Assembly: GCF_008274585.1 (NCBI RefSeq)
Contig: NZ_VTRT01000003.1
Span: 124,001 to 188,000 of the forward strand
Source: Pedobacter sp. BS3
GTDB lineage: Bacteria > Bacteroidota > Bacteroidia > Sphingobacteriales > Sphingobacteriaceae
Direction of reading: 5' to 3'
DNA length: 64,000 bases
Part shown: positions 25,745 through 34,590 of the stretch, one piece after another
Layout: each line of letters opens with the position of its first letter
How positions within the stretch are numbered: position 1 is the stretch's first letter
Made by a program: the position numbers and the translations under genes
The notes under the pieces: model-generated
Told to the model about the DNA's origin: nothing
Seen by the model: only the letters and a program-made list of their open reading frames with translations
Database searches by the model: none

Positions 25745-27550
25745 TCAGGTAATATTTAATTTGGATACGGACGACAATTCCAGCAGTTTTCTGTACAAAT
25801 GCTCAGGATTGAATGGTTTTGACAGGTATCCGTCCATTCCGGCTTCTATTACTTCTTTAGCTACGCTATTATTAACGGTAGCCGTAAACGCTATAATGGG
25901 TACATTGGCCTTAACGGGATTATCCATTTTCCGTATCGCTTTGGCTACCTCATAACCATCCATCTGCGGCATGTAAAGATCCATCAATATAATATCGAAG
26001 TCCTCCTGTTCTAATTTCCCGAGTGCAGCCGGCCCGTTTTCGGCCACTACCGGCTTTATGTTCCATAGTTCGAGTGTTTTTTTGACAACCAGGATATTTA
26101 CAGCATTATCTTCGGCAACCAGAATTTTAAGATGTGCCAGCTCTGAGGTGCGGCTTGTTGATTTAAGAGCTACCGGCGCCGGCTCCTGCTGGTACCTGAA
26201 ATCAATATCAAAAATAAATTTTGTGCCTACGGCAGGTGTACTGATCAGCCTGATCTGGCTTTTGAACATCTTTAAAACCTTTTTAACAATAGGAAGCCCC
26301 AAACCGGTACCCCCATAATGCCTGTTGGTGCTTGTTGAAGCCTGAATAAATGCATCGAAGATGGTTTGCTGCCTGTCCGGCTCAATACCAATACCGGTAT
26401 CTTCAACAGTAAAACGAACGGTTATCTGGCTATCTTTTATCCTGGCAGTTTGGGCTTCCAAGCTAACAAAGCCTGTTTCTGTAAACTTTATAGCGTTGTT
26501 TAACAGGTTCAGCAACACCTGCGTTAAACGGGTAGGATCGCTGATCACCGTTTTATCTTCGATCTCCTTATCAATAGATAGCTTCAGCTCCAGGTGCTTT
26601 TCCTCGGCCTTTGGCTTAAGACTGGCGTGATTATTTCTTAAAACGTTTGCAAGATTGAATGGAATGCTCTCCAGCTCGGCCTTTTGAGAATCCAGCTTAT
26701 TGAAATCGAGAATATCATTAATAAGCGACAATAAATTTTCGGCAGAGAACTTAAGCACAGAAAGGTTTTCCTGCTGGTCTTCACGCGGGTTTTGAAGCAA
26801 TAAGGCGTTCGATAAGCCAATTACCCCGTTTAATGGCGTACGCAGTTCATGCGACATGGTCGACAGGAATTCCATACGGGCGTTGGCCAGTTTTTTAAGG
26901 TCGGCCAGGGTGACAGCCAGCTTTTTATTGAGCTCGTTCAGCTCGTTTTTGGTACGTGTAAGCTTAATGAAATTATGGTTGAATGCCCTAAAAAAGTAAT
27001 AATGAAGAAAAATGATAAGCAGAAAATTGTAAGTGATCACAAACAGGTAAGTGGCCTGGCTAACCGGTTGAGCGCCCATACCGATATAGAAATAGTTTTT
27101 ATTATCAATGGCGGTATATACCAATACCGGAAGCACATTAATGCTTGAATAAAACCATCCCCATTTTAACCCGTGCATATAAAAGCCCAGCGCTGCAGCC
27201 AGCCAGATGTATTGCAGGGTTGAGATATTTACTCCCTGTACAAACAATAATACATTGGTCCAAACCATCATGGTAACCAGCCAGAGCACAATGTGCGAAA
27301 CCAGCTTCCAGGCATGGAAATAACGGACTATGGCAAAAAGTGACCAGGCAAATACCGAAGCTACACAGGCCCGGAGCAGTTGCAGGGTTTCGCCTCCGAT
27401 AAAGTAAGATATGGTTAAAATGCCGGTAAACAGTATGTTTAAAAACAGCGCATATATAAATATTTTTACACGGGCCTGGTTTATAGGGTCTGTTTCGCGA
27501 TTTACTGACTTGGCTACGATACTGTTAAGATAGTTAAGCAAGGGAGGCAT
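25745..27550 (-). CDS. Membrane-bound hybrid sensor histidine kinase
   Basis: A 601-residue protein. Residues about 30-190 contain roughly six transmembrane segments with almost no periplasmic domain, suggesting a membrane or cytoplasmic signal. A short coiled coil (201-225) leads to HisKA with the phosphorylated His234 in FLSTMSHELRTPLNG, an ATPase domain (NLLNNAIKFTETG, DTGIGI, GGTGLGLPIVKK) and a C-terminal receiver domain (KILVAEDNAVN, acceptor Asp in ILMDLYMPQMDGYE). No response regulator is adjacent, so it probably works by phosphorelay. Divergent from ubiX. Confidence 0.92.
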   Translation of the reverse strand: MPPLLNYLNSIVAKSVNRETDPINQARVKIFIYALFLNILFTGILTISYFIGGETLQLLRACVASVFAWSLFAIVRYFHAWKLVSHIVLWLVTMMVWTNVLLFVQGVNISTLQYIWLAAALGFYMHGLKWGWFYSSINVLPVLVYTAIDNKNYFYIGMGAQPVSQATYLFVITYNFLLIIFLHYYFFRAFNHNFIKLTRTKNELNELNKKLAVTLADLKKLANARMEFLSTMSHELRTPLNGVIGLSNALLLQNPREDQQENLSVLKFSAENLLSLINDILDFNKLDSQKAELESIPFNLANVLRNNHASLKPKAEEKHLELKLSIDKEIEDKTVISDPTRLTQVLLNLLNNAIKFTETGFVSLEAQTARIKDSQITVRFTVEDTGIGIEPDRQQTIFDAFIQASTSTNRHYGGTGLGLPIVKKVLKMFKSQIRLISTPAVGTKFIFDIDFRYQQEPAPVALKSTSRTSELAHLKILVAEDNAVNILVVKKTLELWNIKPVVAENGPAALGKLEQEDFDIILMDLYMPQMDGYEVAKAIRKMDNPVKANVPIIAFTATVNNSVAKEVIEAGMDGYLSKPFNPEHLYRKLLELSSVSKLNIT

Positions 27551-27569
27551 TAATTTCGTTATGACCGTA

Positions 27570-27577
27570 CAAATTTA
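27570..27577 (-). promoter_or_regulatory. -7 box for the hybrid histidine kinase gene
   Basis: On the minus strand TAAATTTG, matching TAnnTTTG, 20 bp upstream of the start at 27550. A matching -33 TTG was not found at standard spacing. Confidence 0.4.
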
Positions 27578-27659
27578 AAACAATTGAATGTAATTTGTTA
27601 TGAATTGTTATTTAAAGTTGTGATTGCTTTATGCCGGTAAGTTTATTCTTTACGAAAGC

Positions 27660-27667
27660 TATATTTG
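27660..27667 (+). promoter_or_regulatory. -7 box for ubiX, very close to the start codon
   Basis: TATATTTG matches TAnnTTTG perfectly and ends 10 bases before the ATG at 27678. Transcription from it would give a leader of only a few bases. Confidence 0.45.
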
Positions 27668-27677
27668 CAAGCATATT

Positions 27678-28244
27678 ATGAAGAGAAAAATAGTAGTTGC
27701 GGTAACGGGTGCAAGCGGAGCTATTTATGCAAAAGTACTTCTGGATAGCCTGGGTACATTGTCAGACCAGATTGCAGATATAGGCTTTGTGATGTCTGAT
27801 AATGCCCGTGAGGTTTGGAAGCATGAGCTGAGGAACGAAAGCTATACCACTTATCCGTTTCACTTGTACACTAAAAACGATTTCAATGCGCCGTTTGCAT
27901 CAGGATCTGCCCATTACGATACCATGATCGTTTGTCCCTGCTCTATGGGTACCCTGGGCCGCATTGCCTCCGGTGTTTCAGACGATCTGCTTACCCGTGC
28001 TGCCGATGTGATGCTCAAAGAACGTCGCAGGCTTATTCTGGTAGTTCGGGATACTCCCTTCAACCTGATACATATCAATAACATGAAAACGGTAACCGAG
28101 GCCGGCGGTATTATTTGCCCTGCAAATCCCTCATTTTACAGCTTACCCAAAACCATTGAAGACGTAGCCGCCACAGTAACCAACCGGGTTTTAGATTTAG
28201 CAGGCTTTAAAGTGAACAGCTACCGCTGGCAGGAAGGATATTAA
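27678..28244 (+). CDS. ubiX: Flavin prenyltransferase
   Basis: A 188-residue enzyme that prenylates FMN to make the cofactor of UbiD-type decarboxylases. The FMN-binding start IVVAVTGASGAIYAKVLLD, the FASGSAHYDTMIVCPCSMGTLG segment and LVVRDTPFNLIHINNM are family signatures. I start at ATG 27678; an upstream in-frame ATG (27624) adds 18 residues that do not match the family and overlap the -7 box. No ubiD gene lies nearby. Confidence 0.9.
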   Translation: MKRKIVVAVTGASGAIYAKVLLDSLGTLSDQIADIGFVMSDNAREVWKHELRNESYTTYPFHLYTKNDFNAPFASGSAHYDTMIVCPCSMGTLGRIASGVSDDLLTRAADVMLKERRRLILVVRDTPFNLIHINNMKTVTEAGGIICPANPSFYSLPKTIEDVAATVTNRVLDLAGFKVNSYRWQEGY

Positions 28245-28684
28245 TTGCCCGAAGGATGATTTATTGAGATACGATCTTAGCTGTACGAACAATACAGCAC
28301 TACTACCCCGATTAACCGTTAAGCAGCAACCTTCCGGATACTTTAATAGCAGCGATGCCTGGTGTTAGCTAAACCGGATGGCAGCGGATACCGGCCTTGT
28401 GCGGTTAGGCTTGCAGGCGTATGAGCGTACAGCCGGGCTACCGGAACCCAAGCGATGCGGACACTGCTTTTCAAGAGCGAATGATGTGCTATAAGGCTCT
28501 TATCCGGGGTAAATTTACCGTCTTAAATTAATTTACTTTAACTACCCGTTTTATCAGGCTTTTAACTATTTTTAGCGCCGCAATGAAAAGGCCTTGTTTA
28601 CCCTTTTTGACGGGTTTTTAACAAATTTTTTATTGTGGTTTCTGGTAAAATTGCAGATTAACGATTAAGTACAGTTTAAAACGA
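28245..28684. other. Gene-free interval upstream of lysC
   Basis: 440 bp without a plausible gene. It contains copy 2 of the dispersed 110-bp repeat (28370-28474) and then an AT-rich stretch (about 28500-28680) that must hold the lysC promoter; GTAAAATTGCA at about 28648 is a one-mismatch -7 box. I see no recognisable lysine riboswitch. Confidence 0.55.
28370..28474 (+). repeat. Dispersed ~110-bp repeat, copy 2
   Basis: TAAACCGGATGGCAGCGGAT, TGCGGTTAGGCTTGCAGG, CGTATGAGCGTACAGCCGGG and a terminal CTGCTTTTC. Nearly identical to copy 5 at 47563-47670 in its first 80 bases. Confidence 0.8.
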
Positions 28685-29995
28685 ATGAAAATTTTAAAAT
28701 TTGGCGGGACATCGGTAGGGAGCCCGGAGCGGATGAAAAGGTTATTGGATATCATCCGTCCCCAAGAGAAGCAAATTGTTGTATTATCGGCTGTGGCCGG
28801 AACAACAAACAGCCTGGTAGAAATTGCGAATGCGTATCAGAATAGCGATAAGCAAAAGGCCAAGGAGTTGATCAAGGCGCTTCATGCCAAATACGAAGTT
28901 TTTATTAAGGAGTTATTCAGTTCTGATGAGGGTTTGGCAAGCGGCCGGGAACTGATTGATTATCATTTTGCGCTGATATCGGATTTTGCCAATGAGCTAT
29001 TTACACCGATAGAGGAAAAAATCATCCTGGCCCAGGGCGAATTGCTGTCAACTACTTTATATCATTTTTACCTGAAAGAAATTGGTGTGAAATCGGTGCT
29101 GCTGCCGGCGCTTGACTTCATGAAAATAGATGAAGATAACGAGCCGATGGTTGAGTATATCGGTGAGCATTTGCAGCCGTTGCTGGATAAACACGCCGAT
29201 AATACCTTGTTCATCACACAGGGCTATATTTGCCGTAACTCTTTTGGCGAGATAGATAATTTGCGTCGTGGCGGAAGCGATTATACTGCATCGCTGATTG
29301 GCGCTGCCATTAAGGCGGAGGAAGTGCAGATATGGACCGATATTGACGGTATGCACAACAACGATCCGCGTATTGTGAAAGGAACAACGCCAATTGCCCA
29401 GCTTTCATTTGACGAGGCGGCCGAGCTGGCTTACTTCGGTGCAAAAATTCTGCATCCGCAGAGTGTTTTCCCGGCACAGAAGTATAAAATCCCGGTAAGG
29501 TTGCTGAATACGATGGAGCCAGCGGCTGCCGGTACATTGATCACCAACGAAAGCGAAAAAGGCAAAATCAAATCTATTGCAGCAAAAGACGGCATTACAG
29601 CCATAAAAATACAGTCGAGCCGGATGTTGCTGGCTTACGGGTTTTTGCGCCGCGTATTTGAGATCTTTGAACGGTACAAAACTCCTATCGATTTAATTAC
29701 CACATCGGAAGTTGCGGTTTCGCTTACCATTGATGAGACCCGTTACTTAGATGATATTATACGTGAGCTTAAAGATTTCGGCACGGTAGAGGTTGATGAT
29801 AACCAAACCATTATCTGCGTTGTTGGTGATTTTAGCGTGGGTGTACATGGTTTTGCATCGCGTGTATTGGATGCGCTGAAACATATTCCGCTGCGTATGG
29901 TATCGTACGGAGGCAGCAATCACAATATTTCCTTGCTGGTAAAAACCGATGATAAGACCGAGGCCCTGAGAAGTTTACATAACCGCTTATTTTAA
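28685..29995 (+). CDS. lysC: Aspartate kinase
   Basis: A 436-residue monofunctional aspartokinase, the first step of lysine, threonine and methionine synthesis. The kinase domain starts with KFGGTSVGS (residues 4-12) and includes RRGGSDYTASLIGAA and IWTDIDGMHNNDPRIV; two ACT modules (about 300-436) would bind the feedback amino acid. It is 11 bp before lysA, so the two form a lysine/diaminopimelate operon that also supplies peptidoglycan precursor. Confidence 0.95.
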   Translation: MKILKFGGTSVGSPERMKRLLDIIRPQEKQIVVLSAVAGTTNSLVEIANAYQNSDKQKAKELIKALHAKYEVFIKELFSSDEGLASGRELIDYHFALISDFANELFTPIEEKIILAQGELLSTTLYHFYLKEIGVKSVLLPALDFMKIDEDNEPMVEYIGEHLQPLLDKHADNTLFITQGYICRNSFGEIDNLRRGGSDYTASLIGAAIKAEEVQIWTDIDGMHNNDPRIVKGTTPIAQLSFDEAAELAYFGAKILHPQSVFPAQKYKIPVRLLNTMEPAAAGTLITNESEKGKIKSIAAKDGITAIKIQSSRMLLAYGFLRRVFEIFERYKTPIDLITTSEVAVSLTIDETRYLDDIIRELKDFGTVEVDDNQTIICVVGDFSVGVHGFASRVLDALKHIPLRMVSYGGSNHNISLLVKTDDKTEALRSLHNRLF

Positions 29996-30006
29996 TTGTT
30001 TATTTT

Positions 30007-31164
30007 ATGTTTAGCGAGGATGTTATTCAGCAGTTCGGGCAACAGGAAACCCCTTTTTATCACTATAACCTGGCATTGCTGAAAAAAACGCTATCGGCCT
30101 GCACACAGGCTGCTGCACGGTATGATTTCCATGTGCATTATGCGCTGAAAGCCAATTTTAACCCCAGGGTACTGGAAATGATCATGCAATGGGGCATAGG
30201 TGCCGATTGTGTAAGCGGCAACGAAGTGCAAAAGGCGGCTGAGGTTGGTTTTGACCGGAACAAAATTGTTTTTGCCGGTGTCGGTAAATCCGATAAGGAA
30301 ATTAACCAGGCCATTGACCTGGATATTTTTTGCTTCAATGTGGAATCTATCCAGGAACTAACAGTAATAGATTCGCTGGCCGCAGCCAAAGGCAAAAAAG
30401 TTCGTGTTGCTATACGCATTAACCCTAACGTAGATGCGCACACACACCACAATATTACCACCGGGCTGGAAGAAAATAAATTTGGCATAAATAGTTGGGA
30501 ATTAACCGATTGTATTCATGTAATTCAAGAATGCGATCATGTTGAACTGGTGGGTATTCATTTCCACGTAGGTTCCCAAATTACAGATATGACGGTATTC
30601 AAAAGCCTGTGCGTAAAGGTTAATGAGATTCACCAATGGTTTGAAGAACATGGCTTTAACCTAAAGGTATTGAACGTTGGTGGTGGTTTAGGTATAGATT
30701 ATCACCAGCCGGACGAACAGCCCATTGCTGATTTTGAAAGCTATTTTGCTGTGTTCAACCAGTTCTTGGAGCGCAAACCGGGACAGGAAGTTCATTTTGA
30801 GTTGGGCCGGGCCCTGGTAGCACAATCGGGTAACCTGGTTAGCCGGGTGCTGTATGTAAAACATGGTATCAAGAAAAACTTTTTGATATTGGATGCCGGA
30901 ATGACCGAGCTGATGAGGCCTATGCTGTACCAGGCTTATCATAAGATCGAAAACCTGTCAAAAAGCGAGTCGGATTTTGATGCAGTGAAATACGATGTGG
31001 TTGGTCCGATCTGTGAGTCGACCGATTGTTTCGGTAAAGAGGTAGATTTACCGGTTTCAGAGCGTGGCGACCTGATTGCCATACGTACCGCCGGCGCTTA
31101 TGGCGAAGTAATGGCCTCAGGGTATAACCTGCGGGACACTATCCGGCATTTTTATACGGAGTAA
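30007..31164 (+). CDS. lysA: Diaminopimelate decarboxylase
   Basis: A 385-residue PLP enzyme of the alanine-racemase fold that makes lysine from meso-diaminopimelate. The PLP lysine is Lys48 in HYALKAN; other signatures are HFHVGSQI, LNVGGGLGIDY, the phosphate-binding region ELGRALVAQSG, and the second-subunit cysteine region GPICESTDCFG. Length is slightly short of the E. coli enzyme, as usual in Bacteroidota. Second gene of the lysC-lysA pair. Confidence 0.95.
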   Translation: MFSEDVIQQFGQQETPFYHYNLALLKKTLSACTQAAARYDFHVHYALKANFNPRVLEMIMQWGIGADCVSGNEVQKAAEVGFDRNKIVFAGVGKSDKEINQAIDLDIFCFNVESIQELTVIDSLAAAKGKKVRVAIRINPNVDAHTHHNITTGLEENKFGINSWELTDCIHVIQECDHVELVGIHFHVGSQITDMTVFKSLCVKVNEIHQWFEEHGFNLKVLNVGGGLGIDYHQPDEQPIADFESYFAVFNQFLERKPGQEVHFELGRALVAQSGNLVSRVLYVKHGIKKNFLILDAGMTELMRPMLYQAYHKIENLSKSESDFDAVKYDVVGPICESTDCFGKEVDLPVSERGDLIAIRTAGAYGEVMASGYNLRDTIRHFYTE

Positions 31165-31216
31165 ACCGGTAATTATACCAAGTCAAGTTTCGTGTTACCA
31201 TGAAGCTTTCCTTATA

Positions 31217-31239
31217 CCGGTTCGTAAAGAACGAATCGG
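31217..31239 (-). repeat. REP hairpin 6 (inverted orientation)
   Basis: CCGGTTCGT - aaaga - ACGAATCGG, followed by GACGTTAGC, the complement of the CTAACGCC prefix seen in the RAYT array. Same family, opposite orientation, about 9 kb from the RAYT. Confidence 0.65.
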
Positions 31240-31292
31240 GACGTTAGCCTTATTTTTTCTGGATTACAAACAAAAATCACCCGGCTTTCGCC

Positions 31293-31316
31293 CCGGTTGG
31301 TGTCTCCACCAACCGG
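31293..31316 (+). repeat. REP hairpin 7 with compensatory stem changes
   Basis: CCGGTTGGTG - tctc - CACCAACCGG. Relative to the RAYT array, C in the left arm became G and the matching G became C, so the stem is kept while the sequence changed. Confidence 0.75.
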
Positions 31317-31399
31317 CGACAATTTGAATTGCACCCACAAAAATCACCTTAACTATATTAACGTTAGCTTTTTGTAGATTTAGCATTCACAAAAAGCGT

Positions 31400-32224
31400 A
31401 TGGCGAAGAACACAAAGATAAATGTCCAGGGAGTTGATATTGTTTTATATGAAGACAATATCACAGACTTTATTTCACTCACCGATATAGCCCGGCATAA
31501 AGATCCTGAGCATATAGATACAATTATTCAGAATTGGATGAGGAACCGAAATACCATTGAACTTTTAGGATTTTGGGAAACGATTTACAACTCTGATTTT
31601 AAACCCCTCGAATTCGAGGGGTTTAGAAAACAGGCTGGGCTGAACAGCTTTGTAATGACGCCAAAACGTTGGATAGAGAGTACAAATGCCATTGGTATAG
31701 TTTCAAAATCGGGTAGATATGGCGGTACTTTTGCGCATAAAGATATTGCTTTAGAATTCGCTTCCTGGATTTCCATCGAATTCAAGTTGTATGTAATCAA
31801 GGAATTTCAGCGTCTGAAAGATGATGAAAACGACAGGCTTCAATTAGAGTGGAATTTACAACGGACTATTTCAAAAATTAATTATCAGATACATACCGAT
31901 GCTATTAAAGAAAACATGGTGCCGAAAGAAGTTACCCGGCAACAGGCAAGCTATACTTATGCCAACGAAGCGGATTTACTGAACGTTGCTCTTTTCGGAA
32001 TTACAGCAAAAGAATGGCGAGATAATAATCCCGGTAAAAGCGGAAATATGAGAGATTATGCAACTTTAGAGCAATTGGTTGTATTGAGCAATATGGAAAG
32101 CATCAATGCGTTACTTATTGGACAAAATTTGTCGCAAAGTGAACGGCTTATTCAGCTTAATAAGGTTGCTATTACTCAAATGAAATCTTTAACAGAAAGT
32201 AAAGCGATTAAGAAGCTGAACTAA
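31400..32224 (+). CDS. KilA-N domain protein
   Basis: A 274-residue protein with an N-terminal KilA-N/APSES-type DNA-binding domain (residues about 20-140: FISLTDIARHKD, FEGFRKQAG, SKSGRYGGTFAHKDIALEFASWIS) and a conserved C-terminal region (YANEADLLNVALFGITAKEWRDNNP). The family occurs in phages and mobile islands and also as single chromosomal genes in Bacteroidota. Codons 68-75 lie within a 26-bp palindrome. No phage structural genes are nearby. Confidence 0.85.
   Translation: MAKNTKINVQGVDIVLYEDNITDFISLTDIARHKDPEHIDTIIQNWMRNRNTIELLGFWETIYNSDFKPLEFEGFRKQAGLNSFVMTPKRWIESTNAIGIVSKSGRYGGTFAHKDIALEFASWISIEFKLYVIKEFQRLKDDENDRLQLEWNLQRTISKINYQIHTDAIKENMVPKEVTRQQASYTYANEADLLNVALFGITAKEWRDNNPGKSGNMRDYATLEQLVVLSNMESINALLIGQNLSQSERLIQLNKVAITQMKSLTESKAIKKLN
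31600..31625. repeat. 26-bp perfect palindrome inside the KilA-N coding region
   Basis: TAAACCCCTCGAA followed by its exact complement TTCGAGGGGTTTA. It encodes the family-conserved FKPLEFEGF stretch, so it is coding sequence that also happens to be a perfect palindrome. Confidence 0.8.
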
Positions 32225-32280
32225 TGAATATTAAAAGCGGTGCTTACTACAAGTAATCCGCCAGTATCTGATTTAGCTCA

Positions 32281-32637
32281 ATGGATATAGAAACGTTACG
32301 TGATTATTGCCTGTCTAAGCCAGCGGTAGAAGAGTGTATGCCGTTTGGCGATGATACCTTAGTGTTTAAGGTTGCGGGTAAGATTTTCCTGCTGGCCCCA
32401 TTAAGTACCAGCCTGAGCATGAACGTAAAGTGCGATCCGGAGCTGGCTGTTGAGCTGCGGGAAAAGCATCCGGAAGTAAAGCCTGGATATCACATGAATA
32501 AAAAAATGTGGAATACGGTTGATTTAACCGGTACACTCAGCGACAAGCAAATTACCGGATTTATTGATCATTCATATCAGCAGGTTGTTGCAGGGCTGCC
32601 AAAGAAAATACAACAGGAAATTTTAAGTGCCGGATAA
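32281..32637 (+). CDS. MmcQ/YjbR family protein
   Basis: A 118-residue small protein of the MmcQ/YjbR (CyaY-like fold) family: VEECMPFGDDTLVFKVAGKIF, the VKCDPELAVELREKHP segment and the PGYHMNKKMWNTV signature are diagnostic. Molecular function is not established; members are proposed to bind DNA or nucleotide. Single gene, 56 bp after the KilA-N gene. Confidence 0.88.
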   Translation: MDIETLRDYCLSKPAVEECMPFGDDTLVFKVAGKIFLLAPLSTSLSMNVKCDPELAVELREKHPEVKPGYHMNKKMWNTVDLTGTLSDKQITGFIDHSYQQVVAGLPKKIQQEILSAG

Positions 32638-32705
32638 CCCGGAAACCTCGTGCCTGTTATCGCGGATATTAGGATGTGACCGCTGTTTTCAGTCCTAAGC
32701 TCAAC

Positions 32706-33494
32706 CTAAAGTACATATATTTCTCCTTTAAGATAAGTAACGGCCTTACCTGAAATCAATACGCGATCACCTTGCAGGGTGCACCAGAGTTCGCCTTGCC
32801 GGGATGACAACTGGAGGGCGTGAAGGTTGTTTTTGCCCAATCGTTTGGCCCAGTAGGGAATCAGGTTGCAATGTGCCGACCCGGTAACAGGATCTTCGTT
32901 AATACCTGCTTTTGGAGCAAAGCAACGGGAAACAAAATCGCTGTTATTGCCTGGAGCAGTAACAATAACGGCTATGGTGTCGAATTGGCTTAATGCGTTG
33001 AAATCGGGTTTTATTGCTTTTATCTGTTCTTCGGTCTCATAAACCAGCATATAATCGCGGGCACGCCGGCACTCAACAGGTATATCTGTGCCTAAGGCTT
33101 CTGCCATTCCGCCGGGTAACACTACCTGCTCTGTTGGCCGTGAGGGGAAATTAAGGGTGTATAATCCTTCCCGGCGGCTAACTATTAAGGTTCCGGCCTT
33201 TAGCGTATGAAAATGTATGGTGTCTTTTGAATAACCCAATTCGGTATATAAAATATGAGCCGTAGCCAGTGTGGCATGTCCGCATAAGTCTATTTCCAGC
33301 TCCGGGGTAAACCAACGCAGTTCAAAATCATCGCCTTGCGGAACGAAAAAAGCCGTTTCGGCCAGGTTATTTTCCGCTGCAATTTTTTGCATTTCAGGAA
33401 CGGGCAGCCATTGTTCTAATGGGCAAATCGCCGCCGGGTTGCCACCAAATAGTTTACCGGTAAAAGCATCGGCCTGGTAAATAGGAATTTTCAT
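32706..33494 (-). CDS. PhzF family isomerase-like protein
   Basis: A 262-residue protein of the PhzF/diaminopimelate-epimerase-like fold. Motifs: AFTGKLFGGNPAAICPL at the N-terminus, NNLAETAFFVP with the conserved catalytic Glu, RWFTPELEIDLCGHATLA, and GINEDPVTGSAHCNLIPYW. I start at ATG 33494 because the 11 extra residues from 33527 are not family-like. Substrate unknown; most chromosomal PhzF-like proteins are uncharacterised. Confidence 0.88.
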   Translation of the reverse strand: MKIPIYQADAFTGKLFGGNPAAICPLEQWLPVPEMQKIAAENNLAETAFFVPQGDDFELRWFTPELEIDLCGHATLATAHILYTELGYSKDTIHFHTLKAGTLIVSRREGLYTLNFPSRPTEQVVLPGGMAEALGTDIPVECRRARDYMLVYETEEQIKAIKPDFNALSQFDTIAVIVTAPGNNSDFVSRCFAPKAGINEDPVTGSAHCNLIPYWAKRLGKNNLHALQLSSRQGELWCTLQGDRVLISGKAVTYLKGEIYVL

Positions 33495-33588
33495 AGTGTA
33501 CAAATATAGTGTTAAGTTAAAATACAAAAGCTGAGTGAAACGAGATGCCTTTGCATACGCGTTAAGGTTAATTTTACGTAAGGGAGTC

Positions 33589-33607
33589 CCGGTATTCCGA
33601 ATACCGG
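33589..33607. repeat. Hairpin CCGGTATT-ccg-AATACCGG
   Basis: An 8-bp stem in the gap between phzF-like and XRE genes. It may be a two-way terminator or an intergenic repeat remnant. Confidence 0.4.
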
Positions 33608-33716
33608 CAGGTAGAATGACGCAAGAGCTCTTAGCCTCTTAACGTGACGCTTATGTGAAACTGCAGGAAAATAACTCAATAAAAACAACCTGTCAAACCA
33701 GAAAGCCCCCGCAAGC

Positions 33717-34076
33717 CTACTTCCCAGCCAGCCTGCTTTCCAACTCTTTTATACGTTCTTCCAGCAGCTTTATTTTATCCTCGTATAGCTACTTAATTTC
33801 ACGACTTATCTGGTATTGATGCACTATATTATTATTAGTTGAGTGCTCATTATTACTAAAGTTAAACACATATCGTTCATCAAAACCCAGGATAGATTCC
33901 TTGTCGGTTCCCAAAATATCCGCGATTTTTAGCAACCGGTCTTCACTCAAGCCTATATCTTCGTTTTCTATACGGGCATAATTGCTCTGGCTTATGCCCA
34001 AACGTTCGGCCACATATCCTTGTGTAAAATTCCGTAACTCCCTGAATTTCTTAATCTTTTTACCAGCGGCTCGCAT
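33717..34076 (-). pseudogene. XRE-family regulator with an in-frame amber codon before its coiled-coil tail
   Basis: The intact part (33789-34076, 95 residues) is an XRE helix-turn-helix (LRNFTQGYVAERLGISQSNYARIEN) with the usual linker. Translation stops at TAG (33789-33791). The same frame then continues for exactly 23 codons, LYEDKIKLLEERIKELESRL followed by AGK, and ends in TAG at 33717-33719. That tail is the leucine-heptad coiled coil normally fused to this regulator type. So the gene appears to have suffered a nonsense mutation; the truncated product may still bind DNA but could fail to oligomerise. Confidence 0.75.
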
Positions 34077-34088
34077 AATTATAATAAA

Positions 34089-34108
34089 TTATGCACGAAT
34101 ATACATAA
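34089..34108. promoter_or_regulatory. Inverted-repeat operator candidate of the XRE regulator
   Basis: TTATGCACGAATATACATAA has half sites TTATG-CA and TG/CA-TAA in inverted order, 13 bp upstream of the regulator start and between it and the divergent lipoprotein gene. This is the expected place for an autoregulatory XRE operator. Confidence 0.5.
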
Positions 34109-34177
34109 AGTTTGCAAGCAGAGAAATAATATTTTAACCGGGTTTGAGAATATTTGGCAGAACTAAATTAAGAACTC

Positions 34178-34565
34178 ATGAAAAAACTATTATTAAGCTC
34201 TATTGTACTGTTTATCTTTTCGCTCTCTATCCTGATTTTCCAGATAAGCTGTAAGAAATCAGCTAAAGGCAGATCAACCGAAAGAAACATCCACCGTCAG
34301 CAGTAAAATACTATACATGGTCTACAATTCTGACAATAGCTCATTTTGGATTGCAAACAACGATGGAACCGACAAGCAGAAATTAAATATTCCATTACCA
34401 TCGGGGCATACATGGTCTTATGTCGAACATTTTGCTATATCTCCCGATGGGAAAAAGATTTTTATAGGATTTGCTGATGCTCCTAATGCCATTTATTCAT
34501 GTAATATTGATGGAAGCGACATGAAAAAAATTGTAGATGACGCGGTGAACTTTGTATTGTATTAG
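34178..34565 (+). pseudogene. Frameshifted lipoprotein with PD40/TolB-like repeat
   Basis: An ATG at 34178 opens a lipoprotein signal (MKKLLLSSIVLFIFSLSILI, then FQISCKKSAK) but the frame stops at 34304. In the next frame, reading from about 34269, the sequence continues naturally as ADQPKETSTVSSKILY and then MVYNSDNSSFWIANNDGTD, a PD40-like beta-propeller repeat ending at 34565. A single extra G in AAAGGCAG (34265-34270) explains the break. It could be a true frameshift or a sequencing error. A degenerate relative lies at 35879-35995. Confidence 0.7.
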
Positions 34566-34590
34566 ATATATCTAATTCCTTTCCATTAAA

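Noticed and set aside
28245-28684. Lysine riboswitch or tRNA upstream of lysC
   Set aside because: No conserved L-box elements or cloverleaf were recognised; the gap is a dispersed repeat plus an AT-rich promoter region.
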